A stretch of DNA of 64,000 nucleotides, taken from contig OW818693.1 in assembly GCA_942493335.1 (NCBI GenBank), positions 124,001-188,000 on the forward strand, written 5' to 3'. Both the position numbers and the translations under genes were made by a program. How positions within the stretch are numbered: position 1 is the stretch's first letter; every line of letters starts with the position of its first letter. The notes below the pieces were generated by a model. The model was given only the letters and a program-made list of their open reading frames with translations. It was not told the origin of the DNA and ran no database searches. The stretch is from JAEWSN01 sp942493335 (GTDB taxonomy: Bacteria; Bacillota; Clostridia; DSM-8532). Below are positions 43,798 through 51,938 of this stretch, piece by piece.

Positions 43798-43811
43798 CGG
43801 AAAGGAACCGG

Positions 43812-43817
43812 TATAAT
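43812..43817 (+). promoter_or_regulatory. Possible -10 element for the ECF-pantothenate kinase operon
   Basis: TATAAT at 43812-43817 in the divergent direction. No matching -35 was found 16-19 bp upstream, so an activator may be needed, or the signal is by chance. Confidence 0.3.
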
Positions 43818-43861
43818 GATTTATGCGCGGAAACGGACGGCTGAACCGGTTGCGTGAGAAG

Positions 43862-44010
43862 GTGTTTCGCCCGAAACACGAATGAAACAGGCGGCAACCC
43901 GTCGAATCCACCATCTCCGGACGGGTTCCGGCCTGTTTTCCGGTAGAATTTCCGATGGTCCGGCGCAGGGAGAACGTGGTAAAATACCATCAGCCGGTAT
44001 TCCGATGGAA
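43862..44010 (+). promoter_or_regulatory. Hairpin-rich leader of the ECF S-component gene
   Basis: GTGTTTCG/CGAAACAC at 43862-43879. A composite stem follows, made of AAACAGGC (43885-43892) with GCCTGTTT (43931-43938) and AACCCGTC (43896-43903) with GACGGGTT (43920-43927), ending in TTTTCC and so terminator-like. CCGCC/GGCGG with a GAAA loop lies just downstream. The leader is about 290 nt. No known riboswitch consensus was recognised. Confidence 0.4.
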
Positions 44011-44115
44011 GCCGGACGGAACCTTCCGCCGAAAGGCGGTCCATTCAAACCCCGGGGGCGGGTCAAGCACCCCAACGACTCATATCCCGTCATGGGAATG
44101 AGAACGGAGGCAATC

Positions 44116-44724
44116 ATGAGCACGGAAAAAACCCCGAAAAGGACAGATGTGCGCCGCATATCCATTGTCGGCATCCTGTCCGCGCTTACCCTGGCATTGT
44201 CCCTCATCCCGCAGATCGGCTACATCACCATTCCGGGTCTGGGTTTGCAGATCACCATCGTCCATATTCCGGTCATCATCGCAGGCATCATCGAAGGCCC
44301 GGTCGTGGGTGCGTTCGTGGGCCTCATCTTTGGACTGTCAAGCCTCTATACGGCGCTGACATCGCCGCTTCCCATCGCATTCGCCTTCCTGAATCCGTTG
44401 GTTTCCATCCTGCCGCGCGTACTCATCGGGGTGGTTGCCTGGTATGTCTATCGTGGAATGACGCTCCTGACGAAAGACAAGTTCCGCAGTGTCTCCGCTG
44501 GCGTTGCCGCGGCATTGGGCACTGTCACCAACACCCTCGGTGTCCTGGGCATGATTTATCTCCTTTATGCGAAACGTTTTCTTGAAGCCATCGGGCTTGT
44601 CGACGTATCCCCCGCCCTTGCCATCTTCGGCATGTCCATGCCGAACTTTCCGCTGGAGCTTGCCGCAGCCGTACTCCTGTCCATTCCGGTCGTTCTGGCG
44701 GTCAAACGAATGAAGCATGAATAA
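44116..44724 (+). CDS. ECF transporter S component, probable pantothenate-specific
   Basis: A 202-residue membrane protein with about six hydrophobic segments and the ECF substrate-specific fold (RRISIVGILSALTLALSLIPQIGY; HIPVIIAGIIEGPVVGAFVGLIFGLSSL). Such proteins bind one vitamin and share an energising module encoded elsewhere. The next gene is a pantothenate kinase, 107 bp downstream in the same direction, which points to pantothenate as ligand (PanT role). That is inference from context. The start MSTEK at 44116 has GGAGG at 44106-44110. A structured leader precedes it. Confidence 0.85.
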   Translation: MSTEKTPKRTDVRRISIVGILSALTLALSLIPQIGYITIPGLGLQITIVHIPVIIAGIIEGPVVGAFVGLIFGLSSLYTALTSPLPIAFAFLNPLVSILPRVLIGVVAWYVYRGMTLLTKDKFRSVSAGVAAALGTVTNTLGVLGMIYLLYAKRFLEAIGLVDVSPALAIFGMSMPNFPLELAAAVLLSIPVVLAVKRMKHE

Positions 44725-44831
44725 GGAATCGGGGAGAAAAATAAGGAACGAATGACAGCGAGGTCAGCCCGAGTGATACAAAAGGTCTGCGACGGCGAAG
44801 GCCGTGCGCGGATGGAACCAGAGGTTGCAGG

Positions 44832-45680
44832 ATGAGCAGAATCATTGGCATCGACATCGGCGGCAGCACCACCAAGATTGTGGGATACGACAAGGGCGTC
44901 CTTTTCAGTCCCATGCTTGTGCGGGCGACGGACCCGCTTGCCTCCGTCTATGGCGCGTTCGGAAAGTTTCTCAGTGTCAACGCCCTGGAGATCAGCGACG
45001 TGGATCGGGTCATGATCACCGGCGTGGGCGCGTCTTTCGTGACGGAACGGCTGTTTGGCCTGCCAACGGGGAAAGTGGATGAATTTCGTGCCATCGGCAT
45101 GGGCGGATTGAAGTTGAGCGGACTGGAACGGGCCATCATTGTCAGCATGGGGACCGGCACCGCATTCGTGAAAGTCGAGAACGGCACGGCGTTCCATCTC
45201 GGGGGAACCGGGGTCGGCGGCGGAACGCTGCTCGGATTGTCCAACCGGATGCTGAATGTCCGCAATTTCGACGATCTGGTGGAAATGGCCCGTGGCGGAA
45301 ACCTGGCCAATGTGGATCTGAACATCGGCGACATCACGCAGGAACGCCTGGTTGGTCTGCCGCCGGACACGACGGCCTCGAACTTCGGGAAAATCAGCGA
45401 TCTGGCGGATCGGCCGGATATTGCGCTTGGCATCATCAATCTGGTTTTCCAGACCATCGGCATGATTTCCATCTTCGCCGCCCGTGCGGACAGGATGGAC
45501 GATGTGGTGCTGACGGGGAATCTGACCAATGTTCCGCAGGGGATGGATGTGTTTCGATCCCTTACGGAACTCTTTCAGGTGAAGTTCCACATGCCCGTGC
45601 ATGCGGAATATGCGACGGCTGCCGGGGCAGCCATGGTGTTTGACCGGGGCGGACCGTTTGTGGAAATGGACACGCCTTGA
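44832..45680 (+). CDS. coaW: Type II pantothenate kinase
   Basis: A 282-residue ASKHA-fold kinase that phosphorylates pantothenate, the first step to CoA. It has the phosphate-1 motif GIDIGGSTTKIVGY, MGTGTAFVKVENG, HLGGTGVGGGTLLGL and the C-terminal ATAAGAAMVF, as in the Staphylococcus-type enzyme, which escapes CoA feedback. ATG 44832 follows GAGGTTGCAGG. With the preceding ECF component it forms an uptake-and-trap pair. coaD at 8.7 kb acts later in the same pathway. Confidence 0.93.
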   Translation: MSRIIGIDIGGSTTKIVGYDKGVLFSPMLVRATDPLASVYGAFGKFLSVNALEISDVDRVMITGVGASFVTERLFGLPTGKVDEFRAIGMGGLKLSGLERAIIVSMGTGTAFVKVENGTAFHLGGTGVGGGTLLGLSNRMLNVRNFDDLVEMARGGNLANVDLNIGDITQERLVGLPPDTTASNFGKISDLADRPDIALGIINLVFQTIGMISIFAARADRMDDVVLTGNLTNVPQGMDVFRSLTELFQVKFHMPVHAEYATAAGAAMVFDRGGPFVEMDTP

Positions 45681-45698
45681 GCCGGAAGGGAAGGAATC

Positions 45699-46499
45699 AT
45701 GCTGAAGCCTGAAGCGGGACTGTATGAGGCCGCGTTCAAACGCGTCTCCCGAAGGAAATACCGGCAGAATCCGGCGCCGGACAGCCATCTGAATGAACTG
45801 GAAGCGCTTGCGGACCGTTTCCAGGCGGAGGAACCGGCCATCCGGATCGTCATCGGACGAGAGGGAGCTGCCGGTATTTTCGAAAGCCGACGCGGGTATG
45901 GCATGGTGACCGGTGCTGTGTCCTATGCCGCTTTCATTGCAAGGGATGACCAGGCGTCTTCCGCCTTGCGGGTCGGGTACTATGGCGAATGGTTTATTCT
46001 GGCTGCGACCCGGCTCGGTCTGGGAACCTGTTGGCTGGCGGGAACCTTTCAGCACGCAGCGGCGGAAACCATGCTTTCGTTGAATCCCGGGGAAGTGCTG
46101 CTGTGCGTTACGCCTATTGGAGAGGCTGCACCGGAAAAGTCATTCAAGGAGCGCGCCATCACGACCGTGATGGGAAGCGGAAAACGGAAACCGTTGTCGG
46201 AAATCTGTCCGGACATGAAAGTGGAACAGATGCCGGAATGGACGAAAACCGCACTGGAATGCGCGAGAGGTGCACCTTCCGGCGTCAACATCCAGCCATG
46301 GCGTTTCTCCGCGAACGGGAACCGCATCCGCATCCGTGCGGCGGAAGGCAAGTCCGGCCACAGTTCGGCTCCGATCGACTGTGGAATCGCCATGCTTCAT
46401 TTTTCGGTGGGGGCCCGGCAGGCTGGCGTCACTGGTGTCTGGACAGCCGCCCCGGATCCGTATCTTGCCGAATTCGTACCGGACAGCAAACCAGAATGA
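45699..46499 (+). CDS. Nitroreductase family protein
   Basis: A 266-residue FMN-binding protein resembling the TM1586-type putative nitroreductases: RVSRRKYRQNPAP near the N-terminus (FMN-contact arginines), YGEWFILAATRLGLGTCWLAGTF, CARGAPSGVNIQPWRF and DCGIAMLHFSVGAR. The protein looks like two pseudo-repeats of the fold in one chain. It probably reduces a quinone, nitro or flavin-type substrate with NAD(P)H. The start ATG 45699 has GGAAGG upstream, 18 bp after coaW. Its 3' end runs into a 21-bp tandem repeat. Confidence 0.88.
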   Translation: MLKPEAGLYEAAFKRVSRRKYRQNPAPDSHLNELEALADRFQAEEPAIRIVIGREGAAGIFESRRGYGMVTGAVSYAAFIARDDQASSALRVGYYGEWFILAATRLGLGTCWLAGTFQHAAAETMLSLNPGEVLLCVTPIGEAAPEKSFKERAITTVMGSGKRKPLSEICPDMKVEQMPEWTKTALECARGAPSGVNIQPWRFSANGNRIRIRAAEGKSGHSSAPIDCGIAMLHFSVGARQAGVTGVWTAAPDPYLAEFVPDSKPE

Positions 46500-46600
46500 C
46501 GGAAAGCGAACCAGAATGACCGGACAGCATACACGGATGACCGGACAGCATACACGGATGACCGGACAGCATACACGGATGACTGGAAAGCAAGGCATGG
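46478..46600 (+). repeat. 21-bp minisatellite at the nitroreductase-IMP cyclohydrolase junction
   Basis: Three exact 21-bp units at 46519-46539, 46540-46560 and 46561-46581 (ACCGGACAGC...GGATG), flanked by degenerate ones at 46478-46498, 46499-46518 and 46582 onward. Each ends in ATG in the frame of the next gene, so every copy offers a start codon encoding MTGQHTR. The first degenerate unit is coding for the nitroreductase C-terminus. Confidence 0.9.
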
Positions 46601-46620
46601 AAAACAGGAAGGGGAACACG

Positions 46621-47346
46621 ATGATCAGCGAGACAGCCGGCCGCAACCTTGAAAGAATCCGTCAGAACCCATATCCCGGAAGAGGAATCGTCATCGGTCA
46701 GTCGCCGGACGGAAGCAGGATGGTTCAGATTTACTGGCTCACGGGCCGCAGTGAAAACAGCCGCAACCGTGTGTTCGTCCAGGAACCGGAGGGCATTCGC
46801 ACACAGGCTTTCGACCCGGCGAAACTGTCGGATCCTTCTCTCATCATCTATTGGCCGGCACGAAGCTACGATACGGTCCATCTGGTGACAAACGGAGACC
46901 AGACGGACACCCTGTACCACGCAATGCAGAAGGGGGTCTCCTTTGAGGATGCGCTCATGACGCGCGAATTCGAGCCGGATCCGCCGAATTTCACACCGCG
47001 CATCAGCGGAATGGCCGATCTTTCCGATCCCGATGGCGGCTACCGCCTGTCCATCCTCAAGGCGCAGGACGGAAGTCCGGAACGCTGCGTACGTTGTTTT
47101 TACCGCTTCGACAAGGCGATTCCGGGCATCGGACATTGCATCCATACCTATCAGGGCGACGGCAATCCGCTGCCCACGTTTGCGGGAGACCCGTATCCGG
47201 TTCCGGTTCCCGGTACCGTCGATGAGGCGGTCGCCCTGTATTGGCCGCTGCTCGACGAAGCGAACCGGGTCGCCCTGTTTGCGCGCACGGTGGACCGGAT
47301 GACCGGCGCCGTGGAAACCCGCATCATCAACCGGCATGACGGATAA
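46621..47346 (+). CDS. IMP cyclohydrolase (PurO-like, stand-alone)
   Basis: A 241-residue protein of the IMP cyclohydrolase family PF07826, closing the ring of FAICAR to give IMP. Diagnostic stretches are NPYPGRGIVIGQSPDGSRMVQIYWLTGRSENSRNR and PALxxYWPARSYD-like SLIIYWPARSYD, as in archaeal PurO. The start ATG 46621 is chosen for AGGAAGGGGAAC upstream and its fit to the family. In-frame ATGs in the repeat would add MTGQHTR units. It is adjacent to a stand-alone AICAR formyltransferase, so the two replace bifunctional PurH. Confidence 0.88.
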   Translation: MISETAGRNLERIRQNPYPGRGIVIGQSPDGSRMVQIYWLTGRSENSRNRVFVQEPEGIRTQAFDPAKLSDPSLIIYWPARSYDTVHLVTNGDQTDTLYHAMQKGVSFEDALMTREFEPDPPNFTPRISGMADLSDPDGGYRLSILKAQDGSPERCVRCFYRFDKAIPGIGHCIHTYQGDGNPLPTFAGDPYPVPVPGTVDEAVALYWPLLDEANRVALFARTVDRMTGAVETRIINRHDG

Positions 47347-47417
47347 GCCCCGGCGTATGCGACAGCCGTTTTCCACTCAATCAGGACGCCGCAGCAGCGG
47401 ACGACAGGAGGCCGACC

Positions 47418-48587
47418 ATGAAGGAAATGAACATGAAATACGGATGCAACCCCCACCAGAAGCCATCCCGCCTGTATGTGAAGGAAGGAAGCCTTCCGCT
47501 GGAGGTTTTGAACGGCGCTCCGAGTTACATCAATTTCATGGATGCGTTGAACGCCTGGCAGCTGGTTCGCGCGTTGCGTGAAGCCACCGGCCTGCCCGCA
47601 GCCACCTCGTTCAAGCATGTCAGTCCGGCCGGAGCGGCGGTGGGGGTTCCACTGACCCCTGCGCTCGAAGCTTCCTATCATGTGGAAGGCAAGAAGCTTT
47701 CCCCGCTGGCCGTCGCCTATGCGCGCGCGCGGGGTGCGGATCGCGTATCCGCATTCGGCGATTTCATTGCTGTCAGCGATACGGTCGATACCTCAATGGC
47801 GGCACTGCTGGCCAAGGAAGTGTCTGACGGCATCATCGCACCGGATTTCGAACCGGAAGCGCTTGAGATGCTCAAATCGAAGCGAAAGGGCGCTTACGTC
47901 ATCATGCGGATGGATCCCGCCTACGTGCCTGGTTTGACAGAATCCCGGGATGTTTTCGGCATCACGCTCGAGCAGCCCCGCAACGATGCCCGCATTGACG
48001 CAACCCTGTTCAGCCGGATTGTGACACAGGCGAAGGAGATTCCCGAATCCGCCATGCGGGATCTCATCATCGCCACCATCACACTCAAGTTCACCCAGTC
48101 CAATTCCATCTGCTTCGCTTATGGGGGTCAGATCATCGGCGTGGGAGCCGGACAGCAGTCCCGCATCCACTGCACCCGGCTGGCTGCGGGCAAGGCGGAC
48201 ACCTGGATGCTCCGTCAGCACCCGAAGGTGCTTGCGATGAAGTTCAGGGAAGGCCTTTCGAATTCCGTGCGCGACAACGCGGTCGACTCCTTCCTCCGCG
48301 AGGATGTCACGGAAGTGGAGTTGGCAGAGTGGCGGACGTTGTTTGCGGAAGTGCCCGAAAAACTTACATCGGAGGAGAAAAAGGCATTCTTCAAGACCTT
48401 TGACGGAATCGCCTATTCTTCCGACGCCTTCATTCCGTTCCGCGACAACATCGACCGCGCTGCCGCATGCGGAACCCGTTATGTGGCACAGGCCGGCGGA
48501 TCGGTGGCGGATCCGGCAGTCATTGCCGCGGCGGACGCATATGGGATGGTCATGTGCTTTACAGACCTTCGACTGTTCCATCATTGA
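47418..48587 (+). CDS. Phosphoribosylaminoimidazolecarboxamide formyltransferase (PurH C-terminal domain only)
   Basis: A 389-residue AICAR transformylase that adds the last carbon of the purine ring from 10-formyl-tetrahydrofolate. It starts at MKYGCNPHQKPSRLY and keeps the catalytic Lys-His in SFKHVSPAGAAVG and SDAFIPFRDNIDRAA. The N-terminal MGS-like IMP cyclohydrolase domain of PurH is absent, and that step is supplied by the preceding gene. GGAGG at 47407-47411 fixes ATG 47418. The next ATG begins 2 bp after its stop. Confidence 0.95.
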   Translation: MKEMNMKYGCNPHQKPSRLYVKEGSLPLEVLNGAPSYINFMDALNAWQLVRALREATGLPAATSFKHVSPAGAAVGVPLTPALEASYHVEGKKLSPLAVAYARARGADRVSAFGDFIAVSDTVDTSMAALLAKEVSDGIIAPDFEPEALEMLKSKRKGAYVIMRMDPAYVPGLTESRDVFGITLEQPRNDARIDATLFSRIVTQAKEIPESAMRDLIIATITLKFTQSNSICFAYGGQIIGVGAGQQSRIHCTRLAAGKADTWMLRQHPKVLAMKFREGLSNSVRDNAVDSFLREDVTEVELAEWRTLFAEVPEKLTSEEKKAFFKTFDGIAYSSDAFIPFRDNIDRAAACGTRYVAQAGGSVADPAVIAAADAYGMVMCFTDLRLFHH

Positions 48588-48588
48588 T

Positions 48589-49851
48589 ATGGATACAGGG
48601 GTTGTTCTCTGGATATTGGCATTGGCCGTTCTTTGGGCGATGATCGGCTACAGGACCTCTCCTGCCGGAAAAGGCAGATGGGTCTGGATCCTTGTGGTCC
48701 TGTTCTCCATGTTTGCACGGTTCGCGGCATCCTGGTTCATCATCGGGACGCACGGCGATTCGGCCGGAACGGATGGCCTTCTATATCATAAGGTGGCCAT
48801 CCAGGTGATGGAGCAGTTCCATGCGGGGATACCCGTCTGGCGAATCGATTACGATTATACCTGGTATACGCTCCTGTTGGGCATCCAATACGCCCTGACC
48901 GGAGTCAACCGCTTTGCGGGCGCGTTCATGAATGCGTTTTATGCTGCGCTCGGCGGCCAGTTGCTGATGCATGTCGGCATGCGGCTCGGTTTCCGTTTCC
49001 GCAAGGCAGCCCTGATTGCCGGCGTCTGGCTTTTCATGCCGAATCTTGTCATCTGGACGGCTGATACGAGGAAGGAAGCAATCTCCTTCCTCGCAGCGAT
49101 GCTGCTTTGGTACATGACGCTGGTCCTGTTGCAGCGGCGCAAAAGGGTGGATGCGACGGCAGTCCTGATGCTGGTTTCCATCTGCCTGCTTCTTTGGGTC
49201 AGCACCCTGCTGCGCATCTACATGCTGTTTCCTCTTGGTGGGGGCCTGGTGGTCACTTTCCTGTTGAACTGGTTTCGGACCCGGCGCAGGCAAGCGCTCC
49301 TGTTTCTGGCCCTGGTTGCGGTCACCATCGGGCTTTTCGGCGTGAAAACCGTCCTGCCCGGCATGCAGAACCATCATGCACTGGCGCTGGACAGGACCAA
49401 GGGCGGCGACGAGGATTTGAAGACAGAATACCAGAGCCTGCTCGGCATGTTTTTCGATCGGGACCTTGCGCGTGCGGCGAATGGCTTCTTTACGGAACCT
49501 CACCCATCCTCCATCCGTGAAATCAGTGATTTGCAGGGGCAGGATCTCGCTCAGGCGGCGGTCTTGACGGAAATGCTCCTGTGGTATGCCTGCATGCTGG
49601 CCGCCGTATTCGGCATGATGGAAGCTACCTTGCGGAAGGATGTTTTTCTGATCGGGATGATTGTCTTCATCCTGATCTATTCCGGGGTCAACATCCTGAT
49701 TGCGGAGAACATCAGTGACACCTATTATCGGTACAGGGCCTTCATTGTGGCGCCCGTCCTGTTGTTTTGCGATCCGGTCGCCGCATTCAGACGATGGCGG
49801 CCATCCTTTTCGCGTGCCAAGGGCGAACCGGACCCCGCGATTCCTGCATGA
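48589..49851 (+). CDS. Polytopic membrane protein, glycosyltransferase- or polymerase-like
   Basis: A 420-residue protein with about ten membrane segments. The first helix (VVLWILALAVLWAMIGY) is followed by an extracytoplasmic loop with GTHGDSAGTDGLLYHKVAIQVMEQF and WRIDYDYTWYTLLLGIQYALTGVNRFAGAF, a layout seen in lipid-linked-sugar glycosyltransferases and O-antigen polymerases. PNLVIWTADTRKEAISFLAAMLLWY is also typical of such proteins. No family is claimed. ATG 48589 begins 2 bp after the formyltransferase stop, without its own ribosome binding site, so it is probably translated by coupling. Confidence 0.65.
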   Translation: MDTGVVLWILALAVLWAMIGYRTSPAGKGRWVWILVVLFSMFARFAASWFIIGTHGDSAGTDGLLYHKVAIQVMEQFHAGIPVWRIDYDYTWYTLLLGIQYALTGVNRFAGAFMNAFYAALGGQLLMHVGMRLGFRFRKAALIAGVWLFMPNLVIWTADTRKEAISFLAAMLLWYMTLVLLQRRKRVDATAVLMLVSICLLLWVSTLLRIYMLFPLGGGLVVTFLLNWFRTRRRQALLFLALVAVTIGLFGVKTVLPGMQNHHALALDRTKGGDEDLKTEYQSLLGMFFDRDLARAANGFFTEPHPSSIREISDLQGQDLAQAAVLTEMLLWYACMLAAVFGMMEATLRKDVFLIGMIVFILIYSGVNILIAENISDTYYRYRAFIVAPVLLFCDPVAAFRRWRPSFSRAKGEPDPAIPA

Positions 49852-49856
49852 ATGGG

Positions 49857-49885
49857 GTCACAATCCGCACAACGGGTGATATAAT
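49857..49885 (+). promoter_or_regulatory. Promoter of the ABC exporter operon
   Basis: GTCACA (49857-49862, 4 of 6) and TATAAT (49880-49885), 17-bp spacer. Leader of about 125 nt. Confidence 0.55.
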
Positions 49886-50015
49886 GTCCCTGCCATGATA
49901 CCCGCTGTTTCGTCCAGTTATCCATCATCTACGGAAAACCTTTGGTCAATGACCGAAAGGATTCGTTCCTGCGGTATCGGGCATCAGAAGCAATCACATG
50001 GAAACGGGAGGCCCC

Positions 50016-51938
50016 ATGCAACACCCCGAAGAAACGAAATCCCCGCAGAAACGTGATCCGGGGGGGCGACCCATCGCGCCTGTCCCTGAGGCGACGAGGA
50101 ATCCTCTCGCGAAAATGGCGGGTCTGTCAGGTGTCCGCCGGTTGATCCGTCTGCGGGTTGGCGGATCCATTTTTCAGACCGTTTTGGATCTCTTCTATGC
50201 ACTGATGCTCATGAATATTCTTGATGTGATGATTTCCGCGGACAAGCAGGGGACTGGGAAATCACTTGTCCTTTTTGCTGCGAGCATGGCAGGCATGGGC
50301 CTGTTTACCGGACTGAATGCGTGGCTGTCAGGCCTGATCATCGCCCGGAGCGGTGCTGCGTTGCGAGCCCGCGTCGTCGGCCGGTATGCTTCGCTGGGAT
50401 TTGATCGTGCAACCGCAAAATCGGGTCCATCCGTTCAAACGCTCATAACAACCGCCTTGCGACCTGTACAGGATTATCTGGGCAGGGATCTGCCGGCGAT
50501 GTTCCATTATGGCAGCAAGTTTGTCATGACGGTTGCCTTGCTGGGATTCATGAACTGGAAGCTCATGGTGGCTTCCGTGCTCATCATTCCATTGTTTGTA
50601 TGGCTTTCCGGCAAGACCGGCGATCCTTTGGAAGCGCGCATGAGTGAACTGGTGGAGGAACAAAGCCATGTGAATGACCAGCTGTCCGAACTTCAGGCCG
50701 GATTGCCCGTCATCAAGGCGTTCCGTATTGCAGGACGCATGTTGCAGCGGTTTCAGCTCGCGCTGGATGCCTATTTCCGTACTTCCCTCGAAGTGGAGCG
50801 GAAACGGGCACTCCTTCAATTTTTTGAAATCTTCCTGAATTATGCGCCTTTCATTGCAAGTTTCCTGCTGGGCGGATGGTATGCCGTTCAGGGAACCCTT
50901 ACTGCCGGGGGACTGTTGGCCTTCGTCCAATTGGTCGGATATATCGCGGAGCCATCGGCCATGTTTCCGACATTGCTGGCGCGAAGGAAAATGGCTGCCG
51001 GTGCATCCGGCAGCGTGAGCGATTTTCTGTCCCTGCCGATTGAACCGGATCGTGAGATGAATCCCACTGGGCCAGATATGCATGGATCGGCATCCGTCGT
51101 CCATGAACCTGCCGATCTGTTGAAAATTGGAAATCCATCCGCCCGCGAACCAGCCGTCCCGGATATGGAAACGGCGATTCTGCTTGAAGAGGTCGGATTT
51201 TCATGGGGGGAGCAATCCATTCTTCAATCCATCAACCTCTCCATCCCGCTGGGGTCCGTGACGGCGCTTGTAGGCTCCAGCGGAAGCGGGAAAACCACGT
51301 TGCTGCACCTGCTGGCTGGCCTGCTCGAACCCAGGCAAGGGCGTATTTCCTTTCCCGCCCTGCATCCGGGACAGACACATATGACCGGGCGTGAACGCCG
51401 ACAATCCATCTCGCTTGTAACCCAGCAACCGGTTCTCTTTCCATGGAGCATCCGGAAAAATGTCTCTTGTGGCAATCCGGAGGCGGATCACGAAAGGATT
51501 GGAGAATCTCTGAGACTTGCCGGGGTGGAACCGTTTCTGTTCGATGCGGAAAACGGTCTCGATACCCTGCTGACAGAAGGAGGCAAAGGTCTTTCCGGCG
51601 GGCAGAGCCAACGAATCACGATTGCAAGAGCCCTACTGAAGGATGCGCCCGTTCTGTTGATGGATGAGCCGACTTCGGCCCTTGATCGCATGGCTGAGGA
51701 CGGGATCGTCGCACTGATGGAGAACCTGCGTGGCAGAACAACCATCGTTTTGACAGCACATCGTCTTTCCACCATCCGTCTGGCGGATCGGATCGTTTTG
51801 CTTCAAGATGGCTGTGTAGCCGGAGTGGGAACGCATCAGACCCTGTATGCATCCCATTCCGAATACCGCAAACTGTGTGAAGAGTTGGACCGTCCGGATG
51901 AATCCGGAGCTTGGGACACCGGGGAGGCACTCGCATGA
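50016..51938 (+). CDS. ABC exporter half-transporter, subunit 1
   Basis: A 640-residue fusion of a six-helix membrane domain and an ATPase. The N-terminal 45 residues are hydrophilic and Pro/Arg-rich. Between the domains (about 345-390) is a Pro/Glu-rich linker. ATPase motifs are Walker A GSSGSGKTT from residue 420, signature LSGGQSQR, Walker B LLMDEPTSALD and the H-loop TAHRLS. GGGAGG four bases upstream supports ATG 50016 over 49998. It overlaps the next exporter gene by 4 bp, so the two should form a heterodimer. The cargo is unknown. Confidence 0.93.
   Translation: MQHPEETKSPQKRDPGGRPIAPVPEATRNPLAKMAGLSGVRRLIRLRVGGSIFQTVLDLFYALMLMNILDVMISADKQGTGKSLVLFAASMAGMGLFTGLNAWLSGLIIARSGAALRARVVGRYASLGFDRATAKSGPSVQTLITTALRPVQDYLGRDLPAMFHYGSKFVMTVALLGFMNWKLMVASVLIIPLFVWLSGKTGDPLEARMSELVEEQSHVNDQLSELQAGLPVIKAFRIAGRMLQRFQLALDAYFRTSLEVERKRALLQFFEIFLNYAPFIASFLLGGWYAVQGTLTAGGLLAFVQLVGYIAEPSAMFPTLLARRKMAAGASGSVSDFLSLPIEPDREMNPTGPDMHGSASVVHEPADLLKIGNPSAREPAVPDMETAILLEEVGFSWGEQSILQSINLSIPLGSVTALVGSSGSGKTTLLHLLAGLLEPRQGRISFPALHPGQTHMTGRERRQSISLVTQQPVLFPWSIRKNVSCGNPEADHERIGESLRLAGVEPFLFDAENGLDTLLTEGGKGLSGGQSQRITIARALLKDAPVLLMDEPTSALDRMAEDGIVALMENLRGRTTIVLTAHRLSTIRLADRIVLLQDGCVAGVGTHQTLYASHSEYRKLCEELDRPDESGAWDTGEALA

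Noticed and set aside
41210..44044. 944-residue version of the MutS2-like protein
   Set aside because: The first 239 residues would cross the terminator, the structured RNA and the promoter. The MNQTAMKILEYPEII start with AGGAGGA is clearly right.
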